Origin: Vibrio sp. 14G-20
GTDB taxonomy: Bacteria > Pseudomonadota > Gammaproteobacteria > Enterobacterales > Vibrionaceae
Length of the DNA stretch: 64,000 nucleotides
Reading direction: 5' to 3'
NCBI RefSeq assembly: GCF_026241515.1
Contig: NZ_JAPHPW010000010.1
Location: 1-64,000 of the forward strand
Shown: in pieces, positions 9,809 to 19,053 of the stretch
Layout: the number at the start of each line of letters is the position of its first letter
Position numbering within the stretch: position 1 is the stretch's first letter
The notes under the pieces: model-generated
Told to the model about the DNA's origin: nothing
The model's database searches: none
Seen by the model: only the letters and a program-made list of their open reading frames with translations
Program-made: the position numbers and the translations under genes

Positions 9809-11895
9809 GATTTCTTCTCTTGTTTGTATTTCTTGCGAGCAAGTTTCTCCATACGTTTAATATAGTGGTAAGTGGAGAGTTGTGACGTTGGGTAATCAAG
9901 TGGGTTTGCTGGTGGTTGTATGTAAGGGTTGCTCATCGATTGGTTTAGTACTCGAGCTTTGTTGCTGTCATCGAAATGAAGCTCGGTGATATCGAGAATG
10001 GTTTGCTTGATCTTTGGATCTAAAATTGGGGCTGCAACTTCAATGCGGTGATCAAAGTTTCGTGTCATCCAGTCAGCAGAAGATATATAGACTTTCGGCT
10101 TTCCAGCGTTACCAAATATCATCACTCTCGGATGTTCGAGGAAACGATCGACCACACTGACAATCTCAATATGGTCACTGATGTTGGGTATGCCAGGGAC
10201 AATAGAGCACATGCCACGAATGACCATTCTCACTTTTACATTGACTTGGCTGGCCTGATAGAGCTTCTCAATGATCTCTCGGTCGACCAAATTGTTGAGT
10301 TTTAGAGTGATGCTTGCAGGCTTGCTCTCCATCGCGTTTTGTATTTCATTATCTATCAACTGATACAGACGTTTTCTTGTATTCTTCGGTGACACAATCA
10401 GTTGTTTGAACTGTGATTTTTGATAAGGGTTTTCAATATATTTAAAGACTTGTCTCACCTCTTGGGTCAAATCTTCATTCGCAGTGAGCAGAGAAAAATC
10501 GGTATACACGCGCGCTGTTACTTCATGAAAGTTACCGGTGCCAATATGGGCGTAATGCGCCGTATGCTTGCCTTCTTTCCGTTTAATGAGCAGCAGTTTG
10601 GAGTGGACTTTCAAACTTGGGATGCCATGGATGACTTTTATACCGGCTTCTTGAAGTTTCTTTGTCCACTGAATATTGGCTTGTTCATCAAAGCGAGCTT
10701 GCAGCTCGACAACCACAGTGACCTTTTTTCCATTGTGTGCCGCATCGATGATTGAGCTAAGGAGTTTGGAGCCTTCTGCAACACGGTAAACGTTTATTTT
10801 TATGGAGGTTACTTTCGGGTCAAAGGAAGCCTGCCTCACGAGCTCAGTGATGTGATTAAAGGTGTGATAAGGGTAATGCAACAAGATGTCACGAGCTTTG
10901 ATCGCTTCAAAATAGTTTGGATGGTGGCTAAAATGCGCGCACTTAATCGCGGGTAACGGGCGATTAACTAAATCACGTCGGTTAAGGCTTGGGAACTCAG
11001 AGAAATGTTTGAAGTTGTGGTAGCGACCTCCGGCGATAACACTGTCGTAGTCAGATAGTTTTAGTCTGACTTGTAAGAAACTGAGCATTTCAGCTGGCAT
11101 TTCTGACTCATAGATAAGGCGTATCGGTAGTGCCGTTAAGCGCTGTTCTAAACCTAAAGACATCGATTCTAATAGGCTGCTTTCATTGTTCTCTTGAAGG
11201 TCATAATCGGCGTCGCGAGTCATTTTTATAGCAAAGCTACGCACTGAGTCATACTCAAAGAAACCTTTAAGTAAGTCATCTAAACAAAATCGAACTATAT
11301 TATCTAATAAGATCAAAGTAGTACGCTGAGAACCTGAGGTGTCTGGTAACTTAACAAATCGAGGGAGTGCTTCTGATGGGATTTCGAGTAATACGTATTG
11401 AGAAGATGCCTCACGCTCGATGTCGATGGCTAAGTAACTTTGCTCGTCTTTCATAATATTGAGTAACTGGCGATCTTCGTTCAAGAGAAACGGAGTTAAA
11501 TGTGGCAGCACTTTTTTCTTAAAGTACTTTTTGATCCACTCACTTTGCTCTTCGCTGATTTGCTGTTCGTTGACCAAAAAAATACGATTGCGCGCCAGTT
11601 CCAACAATAGGTCGTTATACAACTCGTGGAATCGAGCATCGAGCTTACTTGCTTTGCTCTGCATTTGAGTGAGTAATGTTTTCTGCGGGTCGGCAGGTAA
11701 CTGAGGATCTTGAAGTAAGATCTTTCGTTTCACGTCAGCAAATCGGACTTTGTAAAACTCATCGAGGTTTTTTGAGTAAATACCTAAAAAACGAACTCTT
11801 TCGATTAAGGGAACTGACTTGTCGGCTGCTTCTTGGAGCACTCTTTCGTTGAAGGATAACCAGCTAAGTTCTTTTGTGACATAGTCTTTTTCCAT
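9799..11895 (-). CDS. ppk: Polyphosphate kinase 1
   Basis: Ppk1 makes polyphosphate from ATP reversibly through a phosphohistidine. The 698 residues are slightly longer than the E. coli enzyme (688). Visible parts are the N domain (KELSWLSFNERVLQEA), the head domain, and the PLD-like catalytic halves. These carry LKVHSKLLLIKR with the phosphorylated histidine, HYAHIGTGNFHE, and YISSADWMTRNFDHRIEV. The ATG at 11895 is preceded by AAGGAT at a good distance. It is divergent from pstC, and the two share a 200-bp region with a Pho box array that may also act on ppk. Confidence 0.96.
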   Translation of the reverse strand: MEKDYVTKELSWLSFNERVLQEAADKSVPLIERVRFLGIYSKNLDEFYKVRFADVKRKILLQDPQLPADPQKTLLTQMQSKASKLDARFHELYNDLLLELARNRIFLVNEQQISEEQSEWIKKYFKKKVLPHLTPFLLNEDRQLLNIMKDEQSYLAIDIEREASSQYVLLEIPSEALPRFVKLPDTSGSQRTTLILLDNIVRFCLDDLLKGFFEYDSVRSFAIKMTRDADYDLQENNESSLLESMSLGLEQRLTALPIRLIYESEMPAEMLSFLQVRLKLSDYDSVIAGGRYHNFKHFSEFPSLNRRDLVNRPLPAIKCAHFSHHPNYFEAIKARDILLHYPYHTFNHITELVRQASFDPKVTSIKINVYRVAEGSKLLSSIIDAAHNGKKVTVVVELQARFDEQANIQWTKKLQEAGIKVIHGIPSLKVHSKLLLIKRKEGKHTAHYAHIGTGNFHEVTARVYTDFSLLTANEDLTQEVRQVFKYIENPYQKSQFKQLIVSPKNTRKRLYQLIDNEIQNAMESKPASITLKLNNLVDREIIEKLYQASQVNVKVRMVIRGMCSIVPGIPNISDHIEIVSVVDRFLEHPRVMIFGNAGKPKVYISSADWMTRNFDHRIEVAAPILDPKIKQTILDITELHFDDSNKARVLNQSMSNPYIQPPANPLDYPTSQLSTYHYIKRMEKLARKKYKQEKKSCR

Positions 11896-12031
11896 CGAGA
11901 TGATAATCCTTGAGTGCTGGTTATAGAGCTGATTACTTTAATTTAGAATGACAAAATTCACAAAATCTATGATCTTACTTTAAGAAATATGGTCAACAAA
12001 CTTGTTATTAGTTTCAGTTGTTTAACGCAAC

Positions 12032-12065
12032 TTGTAATATAATTGTCATCTAACGTACATATTAT
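12032..12065 (+). promoter_or_regulatory. Pho box and -10 element of pstCAB-phoU
   Basis: Half-sites TTGTAAT and TTGTCAT are separated by ATAA (12032-12049), and TATTAT lies at 12060-12065, exactly ten bases further, as at the phoB promoter. A third and weaker half-site, CGTACAT at 12054-12060, continues the 11-bp periodicity. The site lies between ppk (minus) and pstC (plus), so PhoB bound here could affect both. Confidence 0.7.
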
Positions 12066-12095
12066 GTCAGTAGCTAAAAAAAGGTAGATAAACAG

Positions 12096-14312
12096 ATGGC
12101 TTCAGCCCAATTTTCATTGAAAGAGCGTGACAAAAAAAGATGGTTGAAAGATCGTCTCGTCCGTTTTTCAGTGACATGTGGTGCCGTCAGCGTTCTAGCT
12201 GCTCTGGTATTGATCTTTGTTTACTTGGCGATGGTCATTTTACCGGTGTTTTCTGATACTGGTTTAGAGACAGACCAAGCCGTAAAGACCGTTGCTGTAG
12301 AAAAGCCTATCGCCTTATCTGTTGATGAATACGGTCAGCATGCATTTACTATCGAAAAATCTGGCTTGGTGCAGTTTTGGGATTTAGAGTCTCAAAATAC
12401 ACACTCTTACTTTGAGCGAAATGTTTTAGCCAATCCTGTTGCCTTCTCTCGAAATACCCCATCAGAAAACTGGTTTGCCTTTGCCGATAGTGCAAGCAAC
12501 CTTACTTTTTTCTATCCTGAGTATAGTGCGCCTGTGCTGCAAAAGGGCAGTGAAGCCGATCCTAAAATTGAGCAAATCGATCTCCCTGAACCATTTTTAA
12601 ATGATGAATCGTCAAATGGGACGACAATCGAAAAATTCGCGTTCTCTAAGAATGGACGTGGTATCACGGTTGCAGCTCAGCTAAGTGACCAACGAGTCTT
12701 AGTGAAGTGGTACCAAAGTGATGTTACGGGTCAGTATGTTTTTCAGAAGAGACAATGGTTGTCGGATAAGTTGGGTTTACAACAACAGTTGTTAGTCACG
12801 CCTGATGGCCAAACCTTATATCTCCGAGCACAATCGGATTTAGTGATATTAAAGCTATCAGATAGCGGCTTCAATGTTCGTGAAGTGATTGATCTTAGCT
12901 TGAATGATGCAAAGCACTCGGTGAAAAGTATCGATTTACTGTCTGGAGCTTATTCACTGTTGGTTACGCATGAGGACGGACAGGTTTCTCAGTGGTTTGA
13001 TGTACTCAAAGATGAAAAGCGTAGCCTGACCCATATTCGAGACTTCCAACTTGCTGAACAAGTGCAATTTATTCTGCCCGATACTTATAGAAAAGGTTTT
13101 TATAGTTTCTATAAGAACGGCACATTACAAAGCCACTATACGACCAGTGAAAAGCTGTCGCTGTTCGAGCGCGCATTTGATAAGTCACCACAATTAGCGG
13201 CTATGTCTGCCAACGAACTGCATCTGGCGACGCTGATTGATGGCACCATCAGTGTGGCTAAGGTCGATAACGAATATCCGCAAATATCATTCTCATCGCT
13301 TTGGCAAAAAGTCTGGTACGAAAGCTACCCAGAGCCGCAATACGTTTGGCAATCAACGTCGGCGAACGATGACTTTGAAGAAAAATTCAGTTTAGTCCCT
13401 ATCACGTTTGGTACCATCAAGGCCGCTCTGTTTGCGATGATGTTTGCCGTGCCAGTTGCTGTGCTCGGAGCCATTTACACCGCATACTTTATGTCTCCAA
13501 GAATGCGAAGAGTCGTGAAGCCGTCGATAGAACTGATGGAAGCTCTTCCGACCGTTATCATAGGGTTCTTGGCTGGGCTTTGGTTTGCTCCAATTGTCGA
13601 AACGCATCTAACGGCAGTCTTCTCATTAATGGTGTTGTTACCACTGAGCACATTGTTGACTGGACTTGTTTGGTACTGTTTGCCGAAGATGGTGACGAGC
13701 CGCTTCGCTAATGGTTGGCACGCCTTGATATTGATTCCGGTATTGATGATTACCGTGGTCGCTGTATTTGCTGGTGGAAACAGCATTGAAGCCTTGTTGT
13801 TTGACGGTGATATTCGTACCTTCTTAGCTAGCTATGGCATCGACTTTGATCAACGTAATGCGCTGGTGGTTGGTTTCGCTATGGGCTTCGCTGTCATCCC
13901 TACCATTTTCACGATTGCAGAAGACGCTATTTTCTCTGTGCCAAAACATTTATCCGATGGCTCACTGGCTTTGGGAGCGACGGCGTGGCAGACACTTATC
14001 TATGTGGTGTTATTGACGGCTAGCCCAGGTATCTTTTCAGCGGTCATGATGGGACTAGGTAGAGCGGTGGGCGAAACCATGATTGTCTTGATGGCGACAG
14101 GTAACACCCCAATTCTCGATTGGAATATTTTGGAAGGGATGAGGACGCTATCGGCAACGATTGCTGTCGAACTGCCAGAATCCGAGGTAGGTGGTTCTCA
14201 CTTCCGTTTGTTGTTCTTAGCTGCACTCTTGCTGTTCATTTTCACGTTCGCGGTGAACTCAGTCGCAGAGTGGGTTAGACAAAGACTGAGAGATAAATAT
14301 CGTGCGCTGTAG
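12096..14312 (+). CDS. pstC: Phosphate ABC transporter permease PstC, long form
   Basis: This is the inner-membrane permease of the high-affinity phosphate importer. At 738 residues it is more than twice E. coli PstC (319). A first membrane helix lies at about 27-50. About 370 periplasmic residues follow (roughly 55-420). They contain repeated strand-rich units with WD/SxDGxxL-type edges (SGLVQFWDLES, DGQTLYLRAQS, EDGQVSQWFDV, DGTISVAKVD), resembling a beta-propeller. The MetI-type permease domain is at about 440-735, with EAA-loop-like GSLALGATAWQTL. Long PstC proteins are known in Vibrio and Pseudomonas. It leads pstC-pstA-pstB-phoU behind a Pho box. Confidence 0.93.
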   Translation: MASAQFSLKERDKKRWLKDRLVRFSVTCGAVSVLAALVLIFVYLAMVILPVFSDTGLETDQAVKTVAVEKPIALSVDEYGQHAFTIEKSGLVQFWDLESQNTHSYFERNVLANPVAFSRNTPSENWFAFADSASNLTFFYPEYSAPVLQKGSEADPKIEQIDLPEPFLNDESSNGTTIEKFAFSKNGRGITVAAQLSDQRVLVKWYQSDVTGQYVFQKRQWLSDKLGLQQQLLVTPDGQTLYLRAQSDLVILKLSDSGFNVREVIDLSLNDAKHSVKSIDLLSGAYSLLVTHEDGQVSQWFDVLKDEKRSLTHIRDFQLAEQVQFILPDTYRKGFYSFYKNGTLQSHYTTSEKLSLFERAFDKSPQLAAMSANELHLATLIDGTISVAKVDNEYPQISFSSLWQKVWYESYPEPQYVWQSTSANDDFEEKFSLVPITFGTIKAALFAMMFAVPVAVLGAIYTAYFMSPRMRRVVKPSIELMEALPTVIIGFLAGLWFAPIVETHLTAVFSLMVLLPLSTLLTGLVWYCLPKMVTSRFANGWHALILIPVLMITVVAVFAGGNSIEALLFDGDIRTFLASYGIDFDQRNALVVGFAMGFAVIPTIFTIAEDAIFSVPKHLSDGSLALGATAWQTLIYVVLLTASPGIFSAVMMGLGRAVGETMIVLMATGNTPILDWNILEGMRTLSATIAVELPESEVGGSHFRLLFLAALLLFIFTFAVNSVAEWVRQRLRDKYRAL

Positions 14313-14419
14313 TTTTAAAGGTTCACCTCAATCTCTATCAATGGCTGTTAGTTGTTTGATTAGCGTATCTCACGAACTTGGCTCTTTCTTGGGTTCAGCA
14401 CGTCAGAGCAAGGTCGTCC

Positions 14420-16132
14420 ATGATGAATAAACTGAAGTCATTATTGTCTTGGATTAAATCAGGCTCTCCGTGGATTTGGCTTACGGGCGGTGCGGTGAGC
14501 ATCAGTATGCTTTCTGTTCTTGGCCTAATGCTGTTGATTGGCTGGAAGGGTTTAACCTATTTTTGGCCTGCTCCTTTGTATCAATGGCAAGTCGACTCCA
14601 AAGACTTGTCGTTAGTGGTCGATCTTGACGAAACGGTATCAAAGCAAGATGTATTGATTGGTCAGTTATATGAACGTAAATACATCCCGATAGAGCAAGT
14701 GCCTCAAGCCCACGACCTCTTGTCACCTCAAAACTTGTCGACCGGGCTAATCCAACGCTTAAGTATCAAAGTTGCAAACAGAGAGCTTTACCCAGCCGAT
14801 TTTGTTTCAATTTTGGATGTTAACTTACGTGAGCCAACAACACCGTCTGAATGGGCGGTGATCGAGCGAAGCCGTGGGGGGTATTTCTTTGGTAAGCCGG
14901 TAGGGTTTAAAACAGCTTCGGGTTCTTATCAAACTAATATCGACCAGAAACTTGAGGATGGTTTGGCGTTTGCAGACACGTTAAGAGAAGAAACGTCACG
15001 TGTTGTGAACCAAGAAATACGCAATATCAGTTGGCAGTTGGAAAACTTGCGTTTAGAAAAGCGTAAGCTTGAACTCAATGAGTCAGTGAGTGATGAATAC
15101 CTTAAAACTTATACTCAAACTAAGCTGAAATTAAACAGCCAACTTGATGAAGCGGAAGTAAAGCTAGAGCACCTCAGAACACAGCTGAACGTGGAAAGCT
15201 TGCTGGTGGAAGATATGACAGGTGAACGAGTTGAAATACCGCTCAGTCATATTCTTGATTATTGGTATCCCAACAAGATGTCCTATCCAGAAAAAGTTGG
15301 GCATTGGGGCAAGCAAGTTTGGAAGTTCTTATCAGAGAATCCACGAGACTCAAACTCTGAAGGTGGGGTGTTTCCTGCGATCTTCGGCACTGTGTTGCTG
15401 GTTATTCTCATGTCGATCGTAGTGATGCCACTTGGTGTCGTTGCTGCTATTTATCTCCATGAATATGCAAAAAACAACGCACTGACACGTTTGATCCGTA
15501 TTGCTGTAATTAACTTAGCGGGTGTACCGTCGATTGTGTATGGCGTATTCGGCTTAGGTTTCTTCGTTTATACCATCGGTGGTTCTATCGATTCTTTGTT
15601 TTATGCAGAGCGATTGCCAGCACCGACATTTGGTACTCCAGGTCTTTTATGGTCAGCATTGACCTTGGCGGTATTAACATTGCCCGTTGTTATTGTAACA
15701 ACGGAAGAGGGCTTAACGCGTATCCCTAGCTCGGTGAGGCATGGTTCATTGGCGCTTGGTGCTACTCAGTTTGAGACCCTTTGGCGTATTGTTTTACCGA
15801 TGGCAAGCCCTGCGATTATCACGGGGTTGATATTGGCCATCGCGAGAGCTGCGGGGGAAGTGGCTCCATTAATGCTGGTAGGGGTTGTGAAGCTAGCATC
15901 AAGCCTGCCTGTAGATGGTCAGTTCCCATATCTACACTTAGAGAGAAAGTTCATGCACTTAGGCTTTCATATCTATGATGTTGGTTTTCAAACCTCTAAT
16001 ATCGAAGCGGCACGACCTTTAGTGTATGCGACTTCATTTTTATTGGTTACGGTGATTGTTGGGTTGAATTTAACAGCCATCAATATCCGTAATAACTTGC
16101 GTGAAAAATACCGAACCTTAGGACAAGATTAG
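14420..16132 (+). CDS. pstA: Phosphate ABC transporter permease PstA, long form
   Basis: This is the partner permease of PstC. I place the start at the ATG at 14420 (AAGG seven bases upstream), giving 570 residues; an upstream in-frame TTG lacks an RBS. A membrane helix lies at about 20-42. A periplasmic insert of about 270 residues follows; its second half (about 185-275) is charged and heptad-like, a likely coiled coil. The MetI permease domain occupies about 330-565, with the EAA loop GSLALGATQFETL and GEVAPLMLVG. E. coli PstA has 296 residues. It ends one base before pstB starts, so translation is coupled. Confidence 0.93.
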   Translation: MMNKLKSLLSWIKSGSPWIWLTGGAVSISMLSVLGLMLLIGWKGLTYFWPAPLYQWQVDSKDLSLVVDLDETVSKQDVLIGQLYERKYIPIEQVPQAHDLLSPQNLSTGLIQRLSIKVANRELYPADFVSILDVNLREPTTPSEWAVIERSRGGYFFGKPVGFKTASGSYQTNIDQKLEDGLAFADTLREETSRVVNQEIRNISWQLENLRLEKRKLELNESVSDEYLKTYTQTKLKLNSQLDEAEVKLEHLRTQLNVESLLVEDMTGERVEIPLSHILDYWYPNKMSYPEKVGHWGKQVWKFLSENPRDSNSEGGVFPAIFGTVLLVILMSIVVMPLGVVAAIYLHEYAKNNALTRLIRIAVINLAGVPSIVYGVFGLGFFVYTIGGSIDSLFYAERLPAPTFGTPGLLWSALTLAVLTLPVVIVTTEEGLTRIPSSVRHGSLALGATQFETLWRIVLPMASPAIITGLILAIARAAGEVAPLMLVGVVKLASSLPVDGQFPYLHLERKFMHLGFHIYDVGFQTSNIEAARPLVYATSFLLVTVIVGLNLTAINIRNNLREKYRTLGQD

Positions 16133-16951
16133 ATGTTCTCGATTAATGAAACCTTGGGTTACCAAGCACCACTTGATGTTCACAACCTGAAGGATGAGCA
16201 AATTGCTATCTCGATTGAAGGGCTAAATCTTTACTATAAAGAGAGCCAAGCACTTGATGATATCTCGATGCAGATCCCGAAGGGGCAGGTGACGGCGTTT
16301 ATCGGCCCTTCTGGCTGTGGTAAGTCGACTCTGCTGCGCTGCATTAATCGCATGAACGATCTTGTTGAAGGCTGTAAGGTTTCCGGGAAAGTGAAGCTTC
16401 ATGGTAAGAACGTCTATCACCCTAAGGTGGATGTCGCGACCTTACGACGTCGTGTTGGTATGGTATTCCAGCGTCCCAATCCTTTTCCTAAATCTATCTA
16501 TGAGAATGTGGTTTATGGCTTGAGGCTACAAGGCGTTAGCAACAGCCGAGATCTTGATGATGCGGTTGAACGCTCTCTGCGCGCTGCTGCGCTATGGGAT
16601 GAAGTGAAAGATCGGTTGCATGAGAATGCTTTTGGTTTATCTGGCGGCCAACAGCAGCGTTTGGTTATCGCTCGTGCGGTTGCGATTGAACCTGAAGTGC
16701 TGTTGTTAGATGAGCCGACATCGGCACTGGATCCTATTTCTACTTTGACGATTGAAGAGCTGATCAACGATCTCAAAACCCAATACACAGTGGTGATTGT
16801 TACCCACAACATGCAACAAGCCGCGCGCGTAAGTGACCATACTGCCTTTATTCATATGGGAAAATTGGTCGAGTACTCAGATACGGACTCAATTTTTACG
16901 TCTCCATTGAAAAACCAGACGGAAGACTACATTACTGGTAGATATGGCTAA
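16133..16951 (+). CDS. pstB: Phosphate ABC transporter ATP-binding protein PstB
   Basis: This is the ATPase of the Pst importer, 272 residues. Walker A is GPSGCGKST (about 59-67), the signature is LSGGQQQRL, Walker B is [12 protein letters not shown], and the H-loop is VIVTHN. These are typical of PstB, including [15 protein letters not shown] after Walker A. The ATG follows the pstA stop directly. It energises phosphate uptake through PstC/PstA and takes part in PhoR signalling through PhoU. Confidence 0.97.
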   Translation: MFSINETLGYQAPLDVHNLKDEQIAISIEGLNLYYKESQALDDISMQIPKGQVTAFIGPSGCGKSTLLRCINRMNDLVEGCKVSGKVKLHGKNVYHPKVDVATLRRRVGMVFQRPNPFPKSIYENVVYGLRLQGVSNSRDLDDAVERSLRAAALWDEVKDRLHENAFGLSGGQQQRLVIARAVAIEPEVLLLDEPTSALDPISTLTIEELINDLKTQYTVVIVTHNMQQAARVSDHTAFIHMGKLVEYSDTDSIFTSPLKNQTEDYITGRYG

Positions 16952-17025
16952 CCTCTGCAAAGGTGTCATCTAGAGCTAAGTCACTCTACAAAAATGGCTT
17001 TCTTCATTTCTTTCAAGGAGCAAGT

Positions 17026-17724
17026 ATGCATTTCGGTCGCCACATTTCAGGGCAATTCAATGTCGAGTTAGAATCGATCCGTACTCATGTATTGACCATG
17101 GGCGGGTTAGTGGAGCAGCAACTCTCGTTTGCAATGCAGGCGCTTCATAAAGACGATGTTGAACTGGCTAAAAAAGTGATTCGTGATGACCATAAAGTGA
17201 ATGCGATGGAAGTGTCGATTGATGAGGCTTGTACTCGAATCATTGCAAAACGTCAGCCGACAGCGAAGGATCTGCGTTTGATTATGGCGATCATCAAAAC
17301 GATTACCGATCTAGAACGTATTGGCGATGTTGCTTCTAAAATTGCGCAAGGTGCTATTGAGATCCCTTCGACCAAAGAGCAGAAATTCCATGTTTCGTTA
17401 GAGCCTCTTTGCCGTCAGGCAATCACCATGCTTCACCAAGTATTAGATGCTTTTGCTCGTATGGATGTTGATGCGGCAGCAGAAGTTCACAAGCTTGATG
17501 ATAAGTTGGATGCGGAGTACGAGGCCGTTATTCGTCAGTTAATGACCTATATGATGGAAGACCCTAAGAACATTCCTAATATTTTGCAGGTGATGTGGTC
17601 AGCGCGTGCGATTGAGCGAGTGGGAGACCGCTGCCAAAATATCTGCGAATACATTATCTATTTTGTGAAGGGTAAAGATGTACGTCACTTAGGCGATCAA
17701 AGCCTTGATGACGCACTAAAATAG
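17026..17724 (+). CDS. phoU: Phosphate signalling protein PhoU
   Basis: PhoU is a cytoplasmic helical protein that links the Pst transporter to PhoR and represses the Pho regulon when phosphate is plentiful. I choose the ATG at 17026, preceded by AAGGAG, which gives 232 residues (E. coli 241) starting [12 protein letters not shown]. An in-frame GTG 63 bases upstream has no RBS. Both PhoU repeats show the metal-binding E/DxxxD pattern ([22 protein letters not shown] and [20 protein letters not shown]). It is the last gene of pstCAB-phoU. The convergent gene ends 9 bp further, and no terminator was seen between them. Confidence 0.96.
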   Translation: MHFGRHISGQFNVELESIRTHVLTMGGLVEQQLSFAMQALHKDDVELAKKVIRDDHKVNAMEVSIDEACTRIIAKRQPTAKDLRLIMAIIKTITDLERIGDVASKIAQGAIEIPSTKEQKFHVSLEPLCRQAITMLHQVLDAFARMDVDAAAEVHKLDDKLDAEYEAVIRQLMTYMMEDPKNIPNILQVMWSARAIERVGDRCQNICEYIIYFVKGKDVRHLGDQSLDDALK

Positions 17725-17733
17725 AGCTTATCT

Positions 17734-18225
17734 TTAGAAGCTAATAATGGCACCAAGATTGAAATTGACCGTTGTGTCGTAAGGCACAAAGGTTTTGTTG
17801 TGATCAAAAATATTCATATCAACACCAGCACGTAATCCAAGCATTGGTGTCGCTTGGTAAACGTAGGCACCACCTAGGCTTATACCATGTGTTGTTTTCT
17901 CTTCTACTTCGCCTGAGCGCGTTTTTGTACCGTCATAACTTGCCACACCAATCTCAGCCTGAAAGCCGTGGATTTGGTTTCTTCCAAACATGTTTTGGAT
18001 ACCAACGCGATACGCATCAACCGTTTCATCATATCGATCGCTTTCATACCAAATATGAGAGTAGCTTAGGTAAACGGCACCTAAACTGGCCACATCAGTA
18101 ATACCCGCCTGTACTCCAAATCCATGATAAGAACCAATCTTTAGTTCTGGGGATAAATGAATAGCACTTGCTGAAACGGAAGTGGAGAGGACAGAAAGTA
18201 AAAGCAGGGAAGTTTTTATCTTCAT
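17734..18225 (-). CDS. Small outer-membrane beta-barrel protein, unknown role
   Basis: This predicted outer-membrane protein has 163 residues from the ATG at 18225. That start is preceded by AGG and followed directly by a signal peptide, MKIKTSLLLLSVLSTSVSASA. The mature part alternates hydrophobic and polar residues in about eight strands (LKIGSYHGFGVQAGI, VDAYRVGIQNMF, HGISLGGAYVYQA, LGLRAGVDMNIF). It ends in a terminal phenylalanine (FNLGAIISF), the Bam-recognised C-terminal signal. I do not recognise a functional family. Its stop almost touches that of phoU. Confidence 0.72.
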   Translation of the reverse strand: MKIKTSLLLLSVLSTSVSASAIHLSPELKIGSYHGFGVQAGITDVASLGAVYLSYSHIWYESDRYDETVDAYRVGIQNMFGRNQIHGFQAEIGVASYDGTKTRSGEVEEKTTHGISLGGAYVYQATPMLGLRAGVDMNIFDHNKTFVPYDTTVNFNLGAIISF

Positions 18226-18338
18226 AAAAATACCTAAAGCAATTAGCCGTCCGTGGCTGCAATGAATTTTGATTTGAGAATTGTTCAAAAGTGAGTCAAC
18301 TTTGATGAGGTGTTAAAACCCAGCAATTGACTGATTGT

Positions 18339-18366
18339 AAAAAGCCAGCTTAGACGCTGGCTTTTT
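18339..18366. terminator. Bidirectional terminator near outer-membrane genes
   Basis: The stem AAAAAGCCAGC / GCTGGCTTTTT has a six-base loop, with A-rich and T-rich flanks. It sits directly downstream of the minus-strand gene at 18374-18925. Confidence 0.85.
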
Positions 18367-18373
18367 CAATCTC

Positions 18374-18925
18374 TTAGAAGCGGTAACCGACAGTCCATGA
18401 GAATGTGTCGTAACCTACGTCATCGTAGCTCGCGAATTCAAAGCGCATGTCGGTGTATAGGTGTAGCCCGAATTCAGCTCGACCACCTAGGCCAACAACG
18501 AAGCTGGTATCGTTGTATGATTCAGTCCACTTCTTGTCTAGAATGCTAATTGAATTATCTTCACTTTGACGAGCTAGGCCCAGAACACCATAAGGTTTCA
18601 AAGAGAAGCCATCTAATTCAAATTTATAACCGATATCAGCATCAACTTGGAATTTGTAACCATCGATCTCGGCTTTTATACCTTCAACGTTTTCGTCATC
18701 GCTATTCGTTGCGTAAGAAACGTTGATACCTACGATACGGTTAAATTCATAACCATATTCAAGTTTGATACCGTTACCCCAATCAACTGTGTCATCGGTT
18801 AGCCAATCGTCTACTTGAGTTTGGTTGTAACCGATACCCACACGGTGTTGGCTGTCAAAGTTGTTTGCAAGAACTGGAACAGAAAGTAGTGAAGCTGAAA
18901 TTAGGGTAGTAAGTGCAATTTTCAT
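18374..18925 (-). CDS. Outer-membrane beta-barrel porin-like protein
   Basis: This 183-residue protein has a clear signal peptide (MKIALTTLISASLLSVPVLA-NN). The mature part is an eight-stranded barrel pattern: HRVGIGYNQTQV, GIKLEYGYEFNRIVGINVSYA, KFQVDADIGYKF, LKPYGVLGLARQ, TSFVVGLGGRAEFGLHLYTDMRFEFASY, and a final FSWTVGYRF ending in phenylalanine. It resembles the OmpA N-terminal / OmpX-like 'outer membrane beta-barrel' group common in Vibrio. Its ligand or role is unknown. It has its own terminator and lies two genes from the phosphate operon; co-regulation is not shown by the sequence. Confidence 0.8.
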   Translation of the reverse strand: MKIALTTLISASLLSVPVLANNFDSQHRVGIGYNQTQVDDWLTDDTVDWGNGIKLEYGYEFNRIVGINVSYATNSDDENVEGIKAEIDGYKFQVDADIGYKFELDGFSLKPYGVLGLARQSEDNSISILDKKWTESYNDTSFVVGLGGRAEFGLHLYTDMRFEFASYDDVGYDTFSWTVGYRF

Positions 18926-19053
18926 ATTAGTCTCTATTTAGGGTTAACTTAACTGCACGATCCTTCGTAGTTCAGTATCCGTTTTGATAGGGCTAATATT
19001 AAACAGTGTTTTATTTTTCGGCTAAGTAGATATTGGTATCTCTATAATAAGCA

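Noticed and set aside
14378..14419. Earlier TTG start for pstA
   Set aside because: It has no RBS, whereas ATG 14420 has AAGG at a good distance.
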